From contig JAUIMM010000017.1 of NCBI GenBank assembly GCA_031769625.1, positions 2,780,501 to 2,844,500 of the forward strand: a stretch of DNA of 64,000 bases, given 5' to 3'. Both the position numbers and the translations under genes were made by a program. The stretch comes from Taudactylus pleione. Its lineage: Eukaryota; Chordata; Amphibia; Anura; Myobatrachidae. Positions 32,482 through 45,323 of this stretch are shown one piece after another (positions within the stretch are counted from its first letter, which is position 1; each line of letters starts with the position of its first letter). The notes beneath the pieces are model-generated. The model did not search any database. It saw only the letters and a list, made by a program, of their open reading frames with translations, and had not been told where the DNA came from.

Positions 32482-33812
32482 ATAGGCTTTTGTCAATAAA
32501 AGGATTGATCTGTGATCTTCAGCTATAGGAGCAACACTGCATGTGGGGGAGATGTAATATATCAAACCTTCTAAAGAGTGGAGAAGGGGACAAGTGGAGA
32601 TGTTGCCCCCATCAGCTTATATAATTAGCATTTATCAAGTACATTCTATAAAATGTTTGGTAGAAGCCCGCTGGCTGCAGCACTAATCTGCCACTTTGCA
32701 TATTAAGACGCACAATCTGTATCATTGCATCAGCCCTATGGAGGCGCAGAATGTCTGTCTGAGCATGGGTGCCGAAATCAGTGCAACTGCAGAAAAACTC
32801 GCACCTGCGACTTTTTAGATACACGACCGCATCTGGCTAGCCACCGTCCCTGTTACCAGTCAGGGATGCCCACTGAAATTGCCTCTCTCTATGTCTAAAT
32901 CTTGCATCCTCCGGCTCTAACCATCGGGATGCATGCGCCGAGCGATTCGGGCAGACTGAAAAAATTGCCTATTTGCGGCCGGCATCGCCACTGCATCTAC
33001 CTCAGACCCCCAGTGCCTCCAAAGCAACTGAGACACTGTAAGGAGAGGCACAAGGGAGGCTCACGTGCAGCAGACAGAGAGCAGGAGATCTATCGGCTCG
33101 CACTACCGCTGGGAAGGAGACAAGCACAAGCCACTGTGACCACTGGAATTGGTCTGCTGTACCGGTCTGGGTAAGAGACTAGCACTGCGAGTACTATAGT
33201 GAAGTGGGTCAGCAGTAAAAAGGGCAGTGTGTGATCCACTGATGATTAAAACGGGGACAGTTCCTGTCCTAGAAGTGAAGCGGAGAAACAATAAATATCC
33301 ATACTATGGGAGAAGCATTCTATTGTGAGAGACGTTAGTCTGTAGTCTGTCAGTAGTCAGTCAGATGTAGCATGCAGGAGGGAAGAGCCGGCCAGTGGAT
33401 GTCCTCATATTGGTTCTTGATTCAGAGGTGGATCAAATGCCGATGTTTGCAGAGTTGAGCAATTATTTGCTACTGCGCATGCATGCTCTCCCCTGAGTGT
33501 ATGCGGAGTCCGCAGTTGCATACGGGGACACTGGCATTAGAATCGGTGAGGCAAAACCAAGGGCGTTCCTGGGCGGTGTCCTGGAGGCAGTCTGCAGTGA
33601 GTGCAAATAAGGGCTGTCTCATGGGAGTGTCAGGGAGTGTCCCAATGCGCCAGCCTCATAAAGTGTTACATAAGTTTATAACATTGTAATCATTTGAATT
33701 GGCATAATGTTTAATAAAACCTCTGGCTATCGCTTTTAATAAAACACATAGAGCCCTTAAAGGGTTATTCATTCCGTGTACCTATGTGTTGGTTTGTAGG
33801 AAAGGAAGGAAC
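32482..33812. other. Intergenic, no gene recognised
   Basis: About 1.3 kb of mixed composition. Small open frames (for example 32902-33174) lack recognisable domains. I see no repeat boundaries. Confidence 0.45.
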
Positions 33813-33815
33813 ATT

Positions 33816-34181
33816 GGGCCTGATTCAGACCCGCTCGCAAGCTCTATGCGCTCGCAAGCGGGTCGATGGTGGGGCACTCGCTCTGGGGCTTGCTACAAAC
33901 GGGGCAGCTGTCGATGTTGATCGACAGCTTGCCCCTGTGTGTAGGCGGGGAGGGGGGGTGACTGAAGGAACGCCTGCCATTTGTGGGCGGCCCTACTGAC
34001 ATCACTAGTGATGTCAGTAGTGAGCTTCCTGCTCTACCACAAGGGTCTCGTCGCAAGGCTGATGGTCGCGACCATCACCTATCCGCTCGCGAGTGGCCAG
34101 GAGGCCGGGTAAAAAAAAAAAAGCGGCCGCCCTGATTCAGAGTGAGCACTTGCTTTTTGCGAGCGCCTCTGAATCAGGCCC
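33816..34181. mobile_element. GGGCCTGATTCAGAG-family MITE (366 bp)
   Basis: GGGCCTGATTCAGAC at the left and CTCTGAATCAGGCC at the right are flanked by ATT (33813-33815 and 34182-34184). It is a shorter copy with the same TGACATCACTAGTGATGTCA palindrome and GTCGCGACCATC motif. Confidence 0.9.
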
Positions 34182-34243
34182 ATTGTCCACTACACCTAAG
34201 TATTGGTATGTAGGCATTGCCCCGAGCTGACCACTGCTGGACC

Positions 34244-34613
34244 CAGGGTCAGACTGGCCCACAGGGGTACAGGGGAAACCCCCGGTGGGCCCCACTGCCT
34301 GAGGGCCCACCCCCTCCTCTAGGGATCAGGTTACAGACTGTGCACTTGAATTATGTATTTGTTACATTATACTGCCCAGGACTATGGTGTATTTTCTACA
34401 ATGCATTGCTGTTATTAATCTGGTACATTATCATGCATGCACTAGCAGTATTTACTATATATTTAAAGAGGCCCAGATCATGCCCTCTGTAATGGTTAAC
34501 CAAGCCTCTGTGGAGGCAGGCCACGTCCCTTCTGAAGGCTGGACACACCTCTACGTTTGGGCCCCTATCTCTGCATTCCTCCGGTGGACCCTTCATGTCC
34601 CAGTCCGACACTG
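34244..34613. mobile_element. hAT MITE (370 bp)
   Basis: GCTGGACC is duplicated exactly (34236-34243 and 34614-34621). The ends are CAGGGTCAGACTGG and CCCAGTCCGACACTG. It is non-coding. Confidence 0.92.
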
Positions 34614-34621
34614 GCTGGACC

Positions 34622-36785
34622 CCTTTATTATCAAGATAATGGAGACTTCGGTGTAAGCATTTACAAAGCCCTTTTAATGTCCACACTTATATTGCATGCT
34701 TTACAAAAACAGTTAGATCCCTTGATTAACTGAATTGTATGCTACTTCTTAGGGGTATAAAGAGTATTGTATCACAGAATGCAATGCCATGGATATAATG
34801 TAACAGACTATCTAGCAAGGTTACTTACAGATACTCTAAAAATGAATTAAGATGAAAGACTGAGCGTGCTTGATTGGTGGTTTATACAGAGGACTCAGTA
34901 GTTACCAAGACTAATTCCCTTATGTCTGGCGGAAACAGAATGAGCAGGAGTATATGTCTTCTCTCCGCTGTCAGGAGATGACCTTTCACAAATGCCAGCT
35001 CGCTTCCAGCAAAACTCATGGCTGATTGAATTATCTTTAATGAACACTTTGATGAACCAGCCATATTTGTCATGTAGGCTTTATCCACATGTCTAAACGT
35101 GTTGTGTGACACTGTCTAACCACCGGCAACACAACCAGTGTCAAATAGAAAAAGACTAGGATAGTGCTGCCATGGGATATTCCATCCAACCAAAGTGTAA
35201 AGCAGAGTGATCCCTACCTATTTAAGGGATTCAAGACAAAGTCATTACAGCACCAAAATATATTATGAAACAGTTGAGAAGTATTCCTGCAGAGTAACTC
35301 TCTTTGTCGAGTACTACAGAAACGAGATATATTTTGTGAAGCAAGATTTTAAGACAAAAGATCCTAGTCCAGCCTCTCATCCTGTGGGGCTTCATTAGCC
35401 CACAGGACCTTGTTACCTCCCACTAAAATCACCACATAAGAGATACTTCAAAACATTAAATCTACGAGATAATCAGCCCCACGGTGCCAATACAATAATT
35501 CACCCCCCCCCCTCCCAGTGTTTAGTCCTGAAAAGGCCTAAACTATTGCAGTACTTGAAGAGTCTACTTCTCATCCAGCTTAAGTCTAGAGCAATAATAT
35601 TTGTGATTCAAAAACCAGGTAAAGATCCTTATTCTGGTACGTTAAATCCTTGGCAATAAATAACAGATAATTAACCTGATCCATTTAGGAAATAAAGAGA
35701 ACTCATGTCAGCAATGAGCCAGAAGGCATTTCATAGGGCTTGGTGCCCCCTTTAAGCTGCACAGTCTGGGCACTTGTGGCAACTTTTTCAAACCTATGAC
35801 CAACTCATATCACAATCCCACACCAGTGGATTCCACAAACTGATTCTCATCTCCTCCCTTTGGCATTCCTGTATCACAGCTATCTGCACACATCTGAGGC
35901 AAATCTAAGTCAGTATAATAGATATTAGGCAGCAGGGCATAATGATAATAAAATAGTTATACACGTGGACAATGTATTATTGACCATAACAAAATCTCTT
36001 GCCTTCCTGCCTAATCTATTTAAACAAATCTGAAGTATAAGGAATTTTCATGCTATAAGAATAACATAAATCATAAGTATTAGACCATAATACTTCCCCA
36101 TCGCCCAATGCTTTCTTTGAAAGCAATTTCACTTCCAAATGGCACAATCATATAATTAAATGGTATTCTTAGCAAGACAATATAACAAATTATATAAGGC
36201 TAACTTCACCACTTCCAAATCTGACCTTAAGTTGCAGAACAAATTGCTCATCTCCGGGCTAGGACGCATTAATACACTTAATTACATTACATACAGTACT
36301 TATTTCAACTACTACCTATAAAAGTTCCAAACAATTCATTTATGGCCTCTACTTGATTTTTCTCTACAGATAATTTCATTTACATTTCTGATTCACATCT
36401 CACTCACTACACTCTCCTAGAGGCCTACTCATCATCAATTAATTTCTACAAAAGCAGGTGAAAATTAAGCTTTTCACTTATTTTTGTAAAAATTGAGTGT
36501 CAGGTTAATTCATCATTCATGTAAATCAGGAGATATCACTGATATCTCCTGCTTGCAATTCTCCCCCAATAATTTCAACTGTCCCCATACCGTAGTTTGG
36601 GAATGTGGAAATTATGTATTTCATCAAGTTCTGAAAAGGCATTTTTGACAGTGATACTGTATGCCATTCTGAGATGGCGTACAGCACCCGATGCAGCTGA
36701 AGGATCTGAAAAGATCCCTCCCTGCTGTGTCCTCTTACCTCACCCTGCTCCCTGAGCTCTCATTGTGACTCTTTGGGCCATAGCC
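34622..36785. other. Intergenic, no gene recognised
   Basis: About 2.2 kb of AT-rich DNA without arrays. There is a small palindrome CAGGAGATATCACTGATATC near 36528. I looked for splice-bounded open frames and saw none with protein-like composition. This is one of the few stretches without obvious repeats. Confidence 0.45.
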
Positions 36786-36789
36786 CACT

Positions 36790-37680
36790 GTGCATACAAG
36801 CACTATGACCCCTTGGGCTGAAGCTCAATGTGTATACAAGCACTGTGACTCCATGGGCTGTAGCCCACTATGTATACAAGCATTGTGACTCCTTGGGCCA
36901 TACCCCACTGTGTATACAAGCACTGTGACTCCTTGGGCCATAGCCCACTGTATATACAAGCACTGTGACTCCTTGGGCCATACCCCACTGTGTAAACAAG
37001 CACTGTGACTCCTTAGGCCATAGTACACTGTGTGTTCATAGCACACAAGTACTGTGACAAGTTAATGCAGGAAAAGTAAAAAACAAAGTTTAAAAAGTGA
37101 AAATATTTTATAAAAGTAGAAAAAAACTGTTTTTTGTGCTGTACCGCATTGTGTACTGTATACAAGTACTGTGACTCTGCAGGCCATACCCCACTGTATA
37201 CAAGCACTGTGACTACTTGGGCCATAGCCCACTGCGTGTTCATAGCACACAAGTAGTGTGGAAAGTTAACGCAAGAAAAGTTTTAAAAAAGTTTAAAAAA
37301 TGAAAAATATTTATACAAGGTCATTTTTTTTGTGGTGTACCCCACTGTGTACTGTATACAAGTACTGTGACTCTGCAGGCCATATCCCACTGTGTATACA
37401 AGCACTGTGACTCCTTGGGCTGTAGCCCACTGTGTATACAAGCACTGTGACTCCTTGGGTCATAGCCCACTGTGTATACAAGCACTGTGACTCCTTGGGC
37501 TGTAGCCCAATGTGTATACAACCACTGTGACTGCTTGGGCCATACCCCACTGTGTATACAAGCACTGTGACTCCTTGGGCCATAGCCCACTGTGCATACA
37601 AGTACTGTGACTCTGCTGCCTATACCCACTGTGTGTATATACCACACAAGTACTGTGACTCCGCAGTGAGTGGTGATTAC
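36790..37680. repeat. 40-bp minisatellite in two blocks
   Basis: The unit contains CACTGTGACTCCTTGGGCCA followed by a TA(G/C)CCCACTGTGTATACAAG half, with exact 40-base spacing (e.g. 36921 and 36961). Two blocks (36796-37050 and 37150-37680) are separated by duplicated AT-rich spacers that start 'tgttcatagcacacaag'. It lies just upstream of a hAT transposase start and may be its 5' region. Confidence 0.9.
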
Positions 37681-38578
37681 TAAATACATAATACTAGTAA
37701 GTCATTTTTGTACAACTTGAATGTTTTCATCAATATGGATCATGACAGCCAACCGAGAGGACAGCAGAAGCAACAAGCAAATGCTAGCACTGCAGCTGAT
37801 GCAACCAGTCATGATGATGATACTAGTCCTTCACTATCATCTAAAGGTGATGTTCAGGGGTGTAGAGGCTTTAAAAACTGAGGTTATCTGAAATAAAAAA
37901 ATTTGATTTTACAGGGTTAAAAACAAAAACACCTCTAAAGGTTAGTGCATAAAAACAGAAAATTGGAACATACCATTCACCACATGCAGTGGCAAGGAAA
38001 GGCTCAATCTTTGGCCTTTATTTCTGAGTGGTGGTTCTGCAATTGTCAGTGAGGCATCTTCTGCCTCTCATGACTCTTTTTGTTATTTTATGTGCATTAC
38101 GTTTATGATCACTGGCAAGAGAAATAGCTGGTGAAGCATTATACTGTTGATATATCTGGATTGATTGAAATCACCTCCATACCAGCTGTCCCCTGAAGAA
38201 TTATTGACTTAGACTAAGTGACTTACACAATTCTGTGTACATCAGAGTGACAATCTGTGCACATACTGTATATTTTCTAAACAATTTCCTTCCTGGTGGA
38301 GGAGCGCGTTATCTTCAGTTTGTTACTCACAGCCCTTGTTTTGCTCACACGATCAACTTAGTGGTGCAAGTTTTTTTTAAAAATGACAGGGGCATGCAGG
38401 AGATGCTGTCTGTGGCCCGAAAAATTTTGGGAGACACAGCAAAAAGCCATTCATAGCTATACAACAAGCCATGACATTGAGAGATGAGGGGGAATGTACC
38501 TTAGCCCAGCACAGTGGAGAGTACCTTTTGTCTTGTGTAAGGTGCTCAAACCATTAGAAGTAGCCACTTGTGAAGTGA

Positions 38579-38900
38579 GGGCCTGATTCAGACTTGGGAA
38601 TAGAGAGAGATATCTCTCTCAACTGATCATCTTGGTGAAACCATGCTGCACTGCAGGTGGGGCAGATTTAAAATGTGCAGAGAGAATTAGATTTGGGAGG
38701 AGTGTTTCCAAACTGACATCTAAATTGTAGAGTAATAATAAAGCTGTGCAGTATTTGTGGGCTACATGCAAAAGCAGCCAGTATTTACTTTACATGAATT
38801 TTTTTTAAATGTATTTACACCCCTTGCATTGCAATATGGTTTGTTCAGGTTCACAGTTGAGAGAGATATCTCACTCTATTCCTAACTCTGAATCAGGCCC
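38579..38900. mobile_element. GGGCCTGATTCAGA-subfamily MITE (322 bp), complete
   Basis: The ends GGGCCTGATTCAGAC and CTCTGAATCAGGCCC are flanked by TGA (38576-38578 and 38901-38903). The AT-rich interior matches, in reverse, the MITE split by the retrovirus (3677-3796 with 16778-16885) and the fragment at 40333-40542. Confidence 0.9.
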
Positions 38901-39323
38901 TGAGTGCTGACACTGCTAGCTTGAGTAAGGTGTTTCCCCTAATTAGGCTTTTGGAAAATCAGCTGTAGAAATTGAAGGAGGAGATCAAACAAAGTGAATC
39001 TGCAAAGTATGCTGGACTTGTAGATCAAGTTCTTTATTCACTACGCCGGGATCCACGAGTGGCCAATATCTTGAAATCTGATCACTACATTTTAGCAACA
39101 ATGCTTGATCTTAGGTGTAAGTCGTATGCTATGTCTTTCTTTCCAACTCACCCAGATCTTAAAAGATGCAAAGAGCTCCTGGTGAGCAAGTTGGACAGCA
39201 AGTTAGCAGCTAATGTGACACATGGCACTACGACATCCCCTCATTAATTCAAAGACCCTGTGGTGATGCAGATAAGTCTACTCAACAGTTTGACATCTGG
39301 TCGGGTCTAAAAGAATTGCCCAA

Positions 39324-39446
39324 CATTAGTGACAACCGTAACACCATCTGATATGATCATCATCCAAAGAATGGTGGAGGTGTACATTAGTGACAACTCT
39401 ACCGTAACTCCATCTGATATGATCATCATCCAAAGAATGGTGGAGG
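39324..39446. repeat. Tandem duplication of ~61 bp in transposase
   Basis: Two adjacent units start CATTAGTGACAAC and end ATGGTGGAGG, differing by a 5-base indel and a few substitutions. The duplication is local to this copy: the relative at 49.7 kb does not show it. Confidence 0.85.
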
Positions 39447-40332
39447 ATTCTCTTCATGACACCTTACAATTAGACATGTCACAGAGTCCTTTTGAGTACT
39501 GGAAGGAAAAAAGGCAATTTGGAGGCCCTTGTACAAACTGGCTTTGCATTGCTTAAACTGCCCACCCTCCAGTGTGTACTCAGAGAGAGTTTTCAGCACA
39601 GCCGGGAACCTTGTGAGCGAATGACATAGGAGGCTACTTCCTCAAAATTTGGAAAAGATGATATTCATCAAAATGAACTGAAAATTCCATGAGGAAGAAC
39701 TTTCCTGGCATTTACGTTACAGTACAGAGACTTCTGTAATGGTGGATTCCAGCAGGGATGAATTAATATTGTGTGAGGATGATGTACACACTGATGAGGA
39801 TGAGGATAGCAATGACGCTGAAATGTTGCCACTGTAGAGCTGTTGCCTTAAGTCGATTGGTAGCTTGTTTGTGGGGGCCCAAACAAACCAAGCGCTTCAG
39901 CCACAAAAATAGCAGTCCCTGTCACTGAAGTGCTTGGTTTGTTAAAGTGTGCATGTCCTTTTTAATATCCAACATAAGGGTGGATGGAAGGGCCCAAGGA
40001 CTACCTTTCATTTCTGCCACCACTGTGTGGCAATGTATCATAGATGTGCTTTAAATTGCGGTGTCTGTGTAGCTGCTCTGTCACTTAGCAACCAGCCAGC
40101 TCACTGCAGCTTTTGGCCAATAATTGTGAAAACTATTTTGTGAGCTGTGAGGTGGTCTAAATTAACTGTAAATGACTGGAAATTAATGTTATTGAGCTTA
40201 ATAATACTCTTGGCACAATAAAAGCCCAAATGATTTGATATTAGCTTTTTTGTAAAAAATCCAAATCCAAAACCAGTCATGGCGGTTTGGCAAATCCAAA
40301 TCCAACAAAAATGGTCCGGCGCACATCTCTAC

Positions 40333-40542
40333 TGTAAATGCATTTTTATTTTTTTTGTTGCATGCGTGGTAAATACATGCATGGTAAATACCAGCAGCTT
40401 TTGCATGTACTGTAGCCCACAAATCCTGGACAGCTTTATTTTAACATGACAATTTAGATTTAATATTGGATACGCCTCTCCCAAATCTAAATCTCTGTGC
40501 ACATTTAAATATGCCCCTCCTCCAACTTAGAATCAGCCCTAA
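40333..40542. mobile_element. MITE fragment related to 38579-38900
   Basis: 'ggtaaataccagcagctttt' and 'gtagcccacaaatcctgga' match the reverse of the 38579 copy. The right end resembles a decayed terminus (TTAGAATCAGCCCT). The left terminus is absent. Confidence 0.65.
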
Positions 40543-40644
40543 AGAGTCTACAAGTTCTGAAGCTCTGCACCCACTGTATGCTACTACCTCCTCGATTCAA
40601 TCTTCCTGATTAATGTACCCATTGCTGCATAACACTGTCTCATA

Positions 40645-40935
40645 CTTGCCAACATTCTCAATGCCTCCTCCAGGAGAGTTCCAGGGTGGGGAAAACCTTC
40701 ACCAATAGCTGGGGACACACTGAATCACGTCATCGTGGCCCCGCCATTAATATCGGCATTGTGAAGAGGGGGCGGGGCCGCGATGATGCAATTGCGCTGT
40801 CATGCCCCTGATCCACCCCCATTGATGTGTTATTTGCATGGCCACGCCCCCTTTTGCCACGACACGCCCCCCCTGCTGAGGAAGCCCGGCAGCTCCCTCC
40901 TGGAAGGAGGGAGCTAAAAGTCGGCAACCATGGTA
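40645..40935. mobile_element. Probable MITE with TTGCCAAC termini
   Basis: CTTGCCAACATTCTC at the left and GTCGGCAACCATGG at the right are partly complementary, with 'ctccctcctggaaggaggga' as an internal hairpin and several GGGGCGGGGC/GCCACGCCCC blocks. No clean duplication was seen. Confidence 0.4.
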
Positions 40936-41421
40936 GTAGTTTCTCTATTAGGACTCTATTTCACATGTCTATGTTTATTCAACATGTTAATTCAGACCCT
41001 GATAATTAGTGTTCCTACTGGATGCGAGCACCGGAGCAATTCATTATTGCTCCGGCGTGGAGGCAGCTGATCCGAAAATCAGATGTCTCCCCGAGTCTTT
41101 TCACGCTCCTTCTGGAGTAGTGAAACTAGTGCGCATGTGTGAACTACATGTAACGCATGTGCTCAAGAGCCCTGGCGTCCGGCAGAAGGAGCTGGACAGG
41201 GGCGGAGGGATCCAAAAGGACCTTTCGCAAACCAGGGACTCCTTTCCATTGGGAAGGAGCGGGTTGCAGGAACAAACGCCTTCAATCAGACTGAGGTGTC
41301 CTTTTACTGATAAAGCGTCATGTTTAAAGTTACAATGCATGCATGGTTAAAATGCTCTAAGTACCATTACAACTGTGTCAAGATAATGGTAGCAGTAACT
41401 GTTGAAAAATGACAACATACA

Positions 41422-41963
41422 GGGCCTCATTCAGAGGCGGTCAGAGGATGCAAGCGGTCGCTCGGAAACTGGGCGGCCGTTTGCTTCCTGACCGCCCGCC
41501 TCTGTTTCGGTCGTTAGGCTGTGGGTTTACACCCACAGCTCTAACGACCGCTAGGGTGATGGTCGCGATGGTCAGAGACCATCGCGACCATCGGGCTTAC
41601 GACGAGACCCTAGGGTAGGGTCTCACTTGTCGTAAGCCCCGGAGAGCTTCTGGCTCTGTCAGAGCCGGAAGCTCTCCACTGACATCACTAGTGATGTCAG
41701 TGGGGCCTCCCCCAAACGGCAGGCGTTCCCATGGGAACGCCTCCGTTTGGGCTGCCACCCCCCCGGCCCGCCTTCCAAACGGGGCGAGCTGTCAATCAAC
41801 ATCGACAGCTCGCCCCCTTTGGAAAGAGACCCGCTATGACCGGCGCTGTCGGTCGTAGCGGGTCTCACGCATGCGCACGAAGGAGCCGGCTCCCTTGTGC
41901 GCATGCGCACTTGACAAACATCGAGGCGGTCGTAGACCGTACGGCCGCCTCTGAATGAAGGCC
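41422..41963. mobile_element. GGGCCTCATTCAGAG-subfamily MITE (542 bp)
   Basis: The ends GGGCCTCATTCAGAGGCGG and CCGCCTCTGAATGAAGGCC are flanked by ACA (41419-41421 and 41964-41966). It has the standard interior. The terminal T-to-C change (CTGATTC to CTCATTC) is shared with the copy at 55456 and defines a subfamily. Confidence 0.9.
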
Positions 41964-42591
41964 ACAGTAACTAAAAATGAAGTATTCCTAAAATACTGCT
42001 CACAGAGTCCTATATGTAAAATATATTACAAAGAAACCATGAGCTTCAGTAGTGAATCCACATTCAGCCAATCAGAGTGTTGTTCGCACCTACCCTTAGG
42101 CACCTGCAGTTGACAAACATATTTCATCTCGATAACTGTTTACAATTATGCACACATGAACTTACTGTACTTTCCCCTGACCGGTCCCAAGCAGGTGCAT
42201 GTGACAGATGCATGCAATCAACATATGAGCATACAGTATGCATGTGACCTGTTTTGTGGGCATGAGCAGAAGAAATTTGCATATTTACACTATGCAGACT
42301 GGCATATGTCCATCTCCTGTGCGTGCATTGTGTACAGTTTTAATCCTTTCAATCTGGTGAATTTAACCCTTTTAAAAATTGTAAACACAAGGGGTTAAAT
42401 TTACTAGAGGTTAATTTAGAATTAATTAAAATCAATCAACAACAACAATTGTAGTTGAAACCCTACAGATAATGAATATGCAGATTTTACAGTCGGAAAT
42501 TCTGTCAATGGTGATCGATTTAGATCGATTTTAAAGCGCTATAAATCAACCTTTAGTAAATTTACCCCCGTGTGTGTAAAATGGATATTGG

Positions 42592-42888
42592 GGCTGATTC
42601 TGAGGTGGACGCAGATGCTTCTTTTGCTGCAGATGCATCGGTGTCTTTATGCTGATGCCATGGCCTATTCTGAATATACTGAGATGGCCACTGATCCGTC
42701 TTTAGACGGAGTCGCTGTTAGCGACATGCCTGTGTGTGAGTAGCTGTTATCTCCCAGAAACCCCCACTGAAATCCACAGCTCTTGCATCCAACAAAGCTT
42801 TGCGTCTCCCGTTGGTAACCATCAGGTACGTCTGCGCATGCATGCGTAATCTGCCAAACGTGTGCAGCATCCACCTCTGGTTCAGGCT
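42592..42888. mobile_element. Possible diverged MITE
   Basis: GCTGATTCTGAGGTGGACGC at the left and GCATCCACCTCTGGTTCAGG at the right are imperfect inverted repeats reminiscent of the GGGCCTGATTCAGAG termini. No target duplication was identified. Confidence 0.4.
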
Positions 42889-44010
42889 AATTCTCTCCTC
42901 TGTGTTTCTCAAGGTGCTGATGGGTCAGTGACTACAACAGATCTTTTGCTCCCTTAGGCAGCGCCGTGATTGGTGCTAACCAGCTTGTTTCTAGTTACAC
43001 TCTAAACGGTTCCCATATATATTGTTATATAGATCACTGTCTCCCTTTACAATGCTCTCCTTATAACGATTTCTTTGCTCTACACAACTTGTCTGCTCTA
43101 TTTTTCTACAAACACAATTGTGTTTCTTCCAGCTACAAAAGAAATACTGTATAATGAATTTTTATCTGCACCACTACAAGACTCCAAGCTGCAAATTGTG
43201 ACAATTTCCAGACGACACACATCTTGCACCCGTTCAATACCCAGTACATCTCAAGCGAGAGTGAGAAAACAGGTTCCAAACAATTATTTCCTTACTTTCT
43301 AAATAACTTCGGGAGTTGGAGAGAATCAATAGTGATCCAGCGAGCGGGAGGCACCGGAGAAAATAATCTCTGCGCCACGTCTCTCATTGATTTTTTAGTT
43401 TTGCCTTTTTAAGACTCTCATAACAGAAATTTGTTACCTTATAAAACACAACAGTTTAACCCATTCCTGTACCTAACTGTGATATGCAATTTCTAAAAAA
43501 AAATGCACTTTTACCATTAACTTGTACATGTATTATCTGTAGGTTCTCATGAAAAGTTGGCCGCATTTCAGTCTAAAACATACAAATAAAATGGGAGCCT
43601 CAAAATTGGAGCTTTTATACGACTATGTTGATTTGAAACGTGATCTTAGCATATTGTGCATCTGCATGAAGATAGGGTTAAGACACATGAAGATACACTG
43701 TAATCATATCTTGCTGCATGCGTCTAGAGTGTGGGAGTCCCATGCAAAAGCCTCAGCTGGCACCAGGCTATGACAGCCCGAGATGGACACATTATTACAG
43801 GGAACCATGCAGTGTGGGAATCTTCTGTCATTTTTATTTTATTATTAGTATTATGATCTCAGGAACAATGAATCCACATTTAGCCAATCAGCGTGTTGTT
43901 TGAACCTGCAATAACAAGATAAAATTGATCACTCATTACAGTCTTTTAGAAACAAATATTACAGAACTAATTATAATTATTTGTTAGTCAGCTGCCTCTG
44001 CAATACTCAT
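42889..44010. other. Intergenic, no gene recognised
   Basis: AT-rich sequence with short open frames only. I see no repeats or RNA genes. The preceding 41967-42591 is similar in character. Confidence 0.45.
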
Positions 44011-44014
44011 CCAT

Positions 44015-44325
44015 AGAGTAAAGAGAAGTAGTCAGTATCCCAAAGGTCACAATCCTGACAGATTCCAATGGTAAGTATTAAGATTGGGTTTAGGGTTTAG
44101 GGTTAGGGTTAGGCACTAGGGGGAGGGTTAGGGTAAGTATGCGGGATAGGATGGTTAAGGTTAGGCTTAAGAAGTGGTGGGTTAAAGTTAGGGTAAGGTT
44201 TAAGATTTGGGTTAAAATACTCACTAAAATTCGTCGGGATTTTGACCATTAGGATGCCATTGTCGGTATGCCATTGTCGGTATTCTTATCATCGGCATCC
44301 TGACTGCCGTACCCAACCCAGAGTA
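44015..44325. mobile_element. Element with telomere-like TTAGGG array, second copy
   Basis: It begins near 'gtagtcagtatcccaaagg' and ends near 'cggcatcctgactgccgta', framing degenerate TTAGGGTTAGGCAC repeats (about 44080-44215). It parallels the 2918-3475 copy, including the (GTAG)TCAG start and the GTCGGTAT end motif. Confidence 0.55.
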
Positions 44326-44329
44326 AGAG

Positions 44330-45315
44330 GTATATTACCACTTCAATAAGTCAGTCTGTGAAATTGTGCAAATTCATAAACTGATTTGGGAGAAATATAG
44401 ATGTAGAAAAATAGACTTTATTTCAAGAATTCACTAAATATTTGTATAAAAGTGTTTTATTTTGATATGCGTTAACAGACCATGGGGATTATGTAATAGG
44501 GTCTGAGTTTTCAGAAGCAGCATGATTCTGGCAGTCTGGCAGTCCCAGCTGCAGATGTAAAGCAGCAATAATTTAAATGGAAAAATCAGCCTGGTTTTGC
44601 AATTGCACATGCATTGTAGACCATAGCTACCAACTCTCCCTAATTGTCAGGGACACTCATCTCCCTGAGTCCCTGAAGAGTCTTGCAGTCTCCCTGATTG
44701 CACCTTATCCCCATTATGTATCTGTTATATACTATGAAAAAAAGAAATTAGAGATATATACATTAAAATAGGATCATCGTGCCATTCCCCTGCACTGGTT
44801 ATAAGGCACAATGATCCATATGGCTACATGCATTTTCACATAAGGTTTCTTAAGGAACCTCTTGTAAAACACAATACAGGAGCAAGTCCTGAAAGTATCA
44901 GTATGTTTTCATCAACAAATAGATCTTACTAACTGCTATGGGGCTCATTTATGTTTGGATGTACTGTAAGTCAATTTATGCCACTTCTCTCAGATGTAGC
45001 AGTACACGTTCACTTTACCGCTGTGCTCATAGGTGTCGCTTTACAATTACAATCTCCTTGAAATGCTTTTTCAAAAGTAGGCAAGTATGTTGTAGACTGC
45101 ATAGACAACTTTTGGAAACTACAAGTGATTCAGAGTCATTGGCATCTCAGCCGCAACTCTACTTGTGGGGTAACTGAGTGGCAACAGGGCATTTGTACAT
45201 ACTGTAGGATAAGTGTGTCATTTCCAAAAATCTCCCAATCTGTCCTGGTATGACATGCTTAGGAGATCTTGATTTATTCCCTGACTGATCCCAAAATAGA
45301 ATTGCAAACTTATTG
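44330..45315. other. Intergenic; weak MITE-like pieces
   Basis: 44477-44560 starts 'ggggattatgtaatagggtc', resembling the end of the MITE at 2256. 44615-44705 has 'ctaccaactctccctaattg', resembling the CATACCTCCCAAC family. Neither has a matching second end. No gene seen. Confidence 0.35.
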
Positions 45316-45323
45316 CATTAGAG

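Larger units (their letters stand above)
37735..39840 (+). pseudogene. hAT transposase, broken
   Basis: The ATG at 37735 opens MDHDSQPRGQQKQQANAS, a low-complexity N-terminus. Later blocks are CFAHTINLVVQVFF near 38335 and, after a MITE, LDLRCKSYAMSFFPTHPDLKRCKELL from 39100, typical of the distal RNase H-like fold of hAT transposases. A dimerisation segment (SPFEYWKEK, near 39485) follows, with an acidic tail. Stops, frameshifts and a partial duplication (39324-39446) break it. The BED finger and first catalytic block are missing or too decayed to see. A second, more complete relative lies at 46.2-50.0 kb. Confidence 0.75.
37735..40331 (+). mobile_element. hAT transposon, decayed
   Basis: It starts no later than the transposase ATG and ends at the GGCGCACATCTCTA terminus at 40331, which is the mirror of the left end of the element at 18432. 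The 5' terminus could lie upstream of the 40-bp minisatellite and was not located. A MITE is inserted at 38579-38900. Confidence 0.75.

Noticed and set aside
36803..37689. Repeat protein-like minus-strand frames (GYGPRSHSACIHSG)
   Set aside because: A 40-bp tandem repeat without any signal or domain; the frame changes between blocks.
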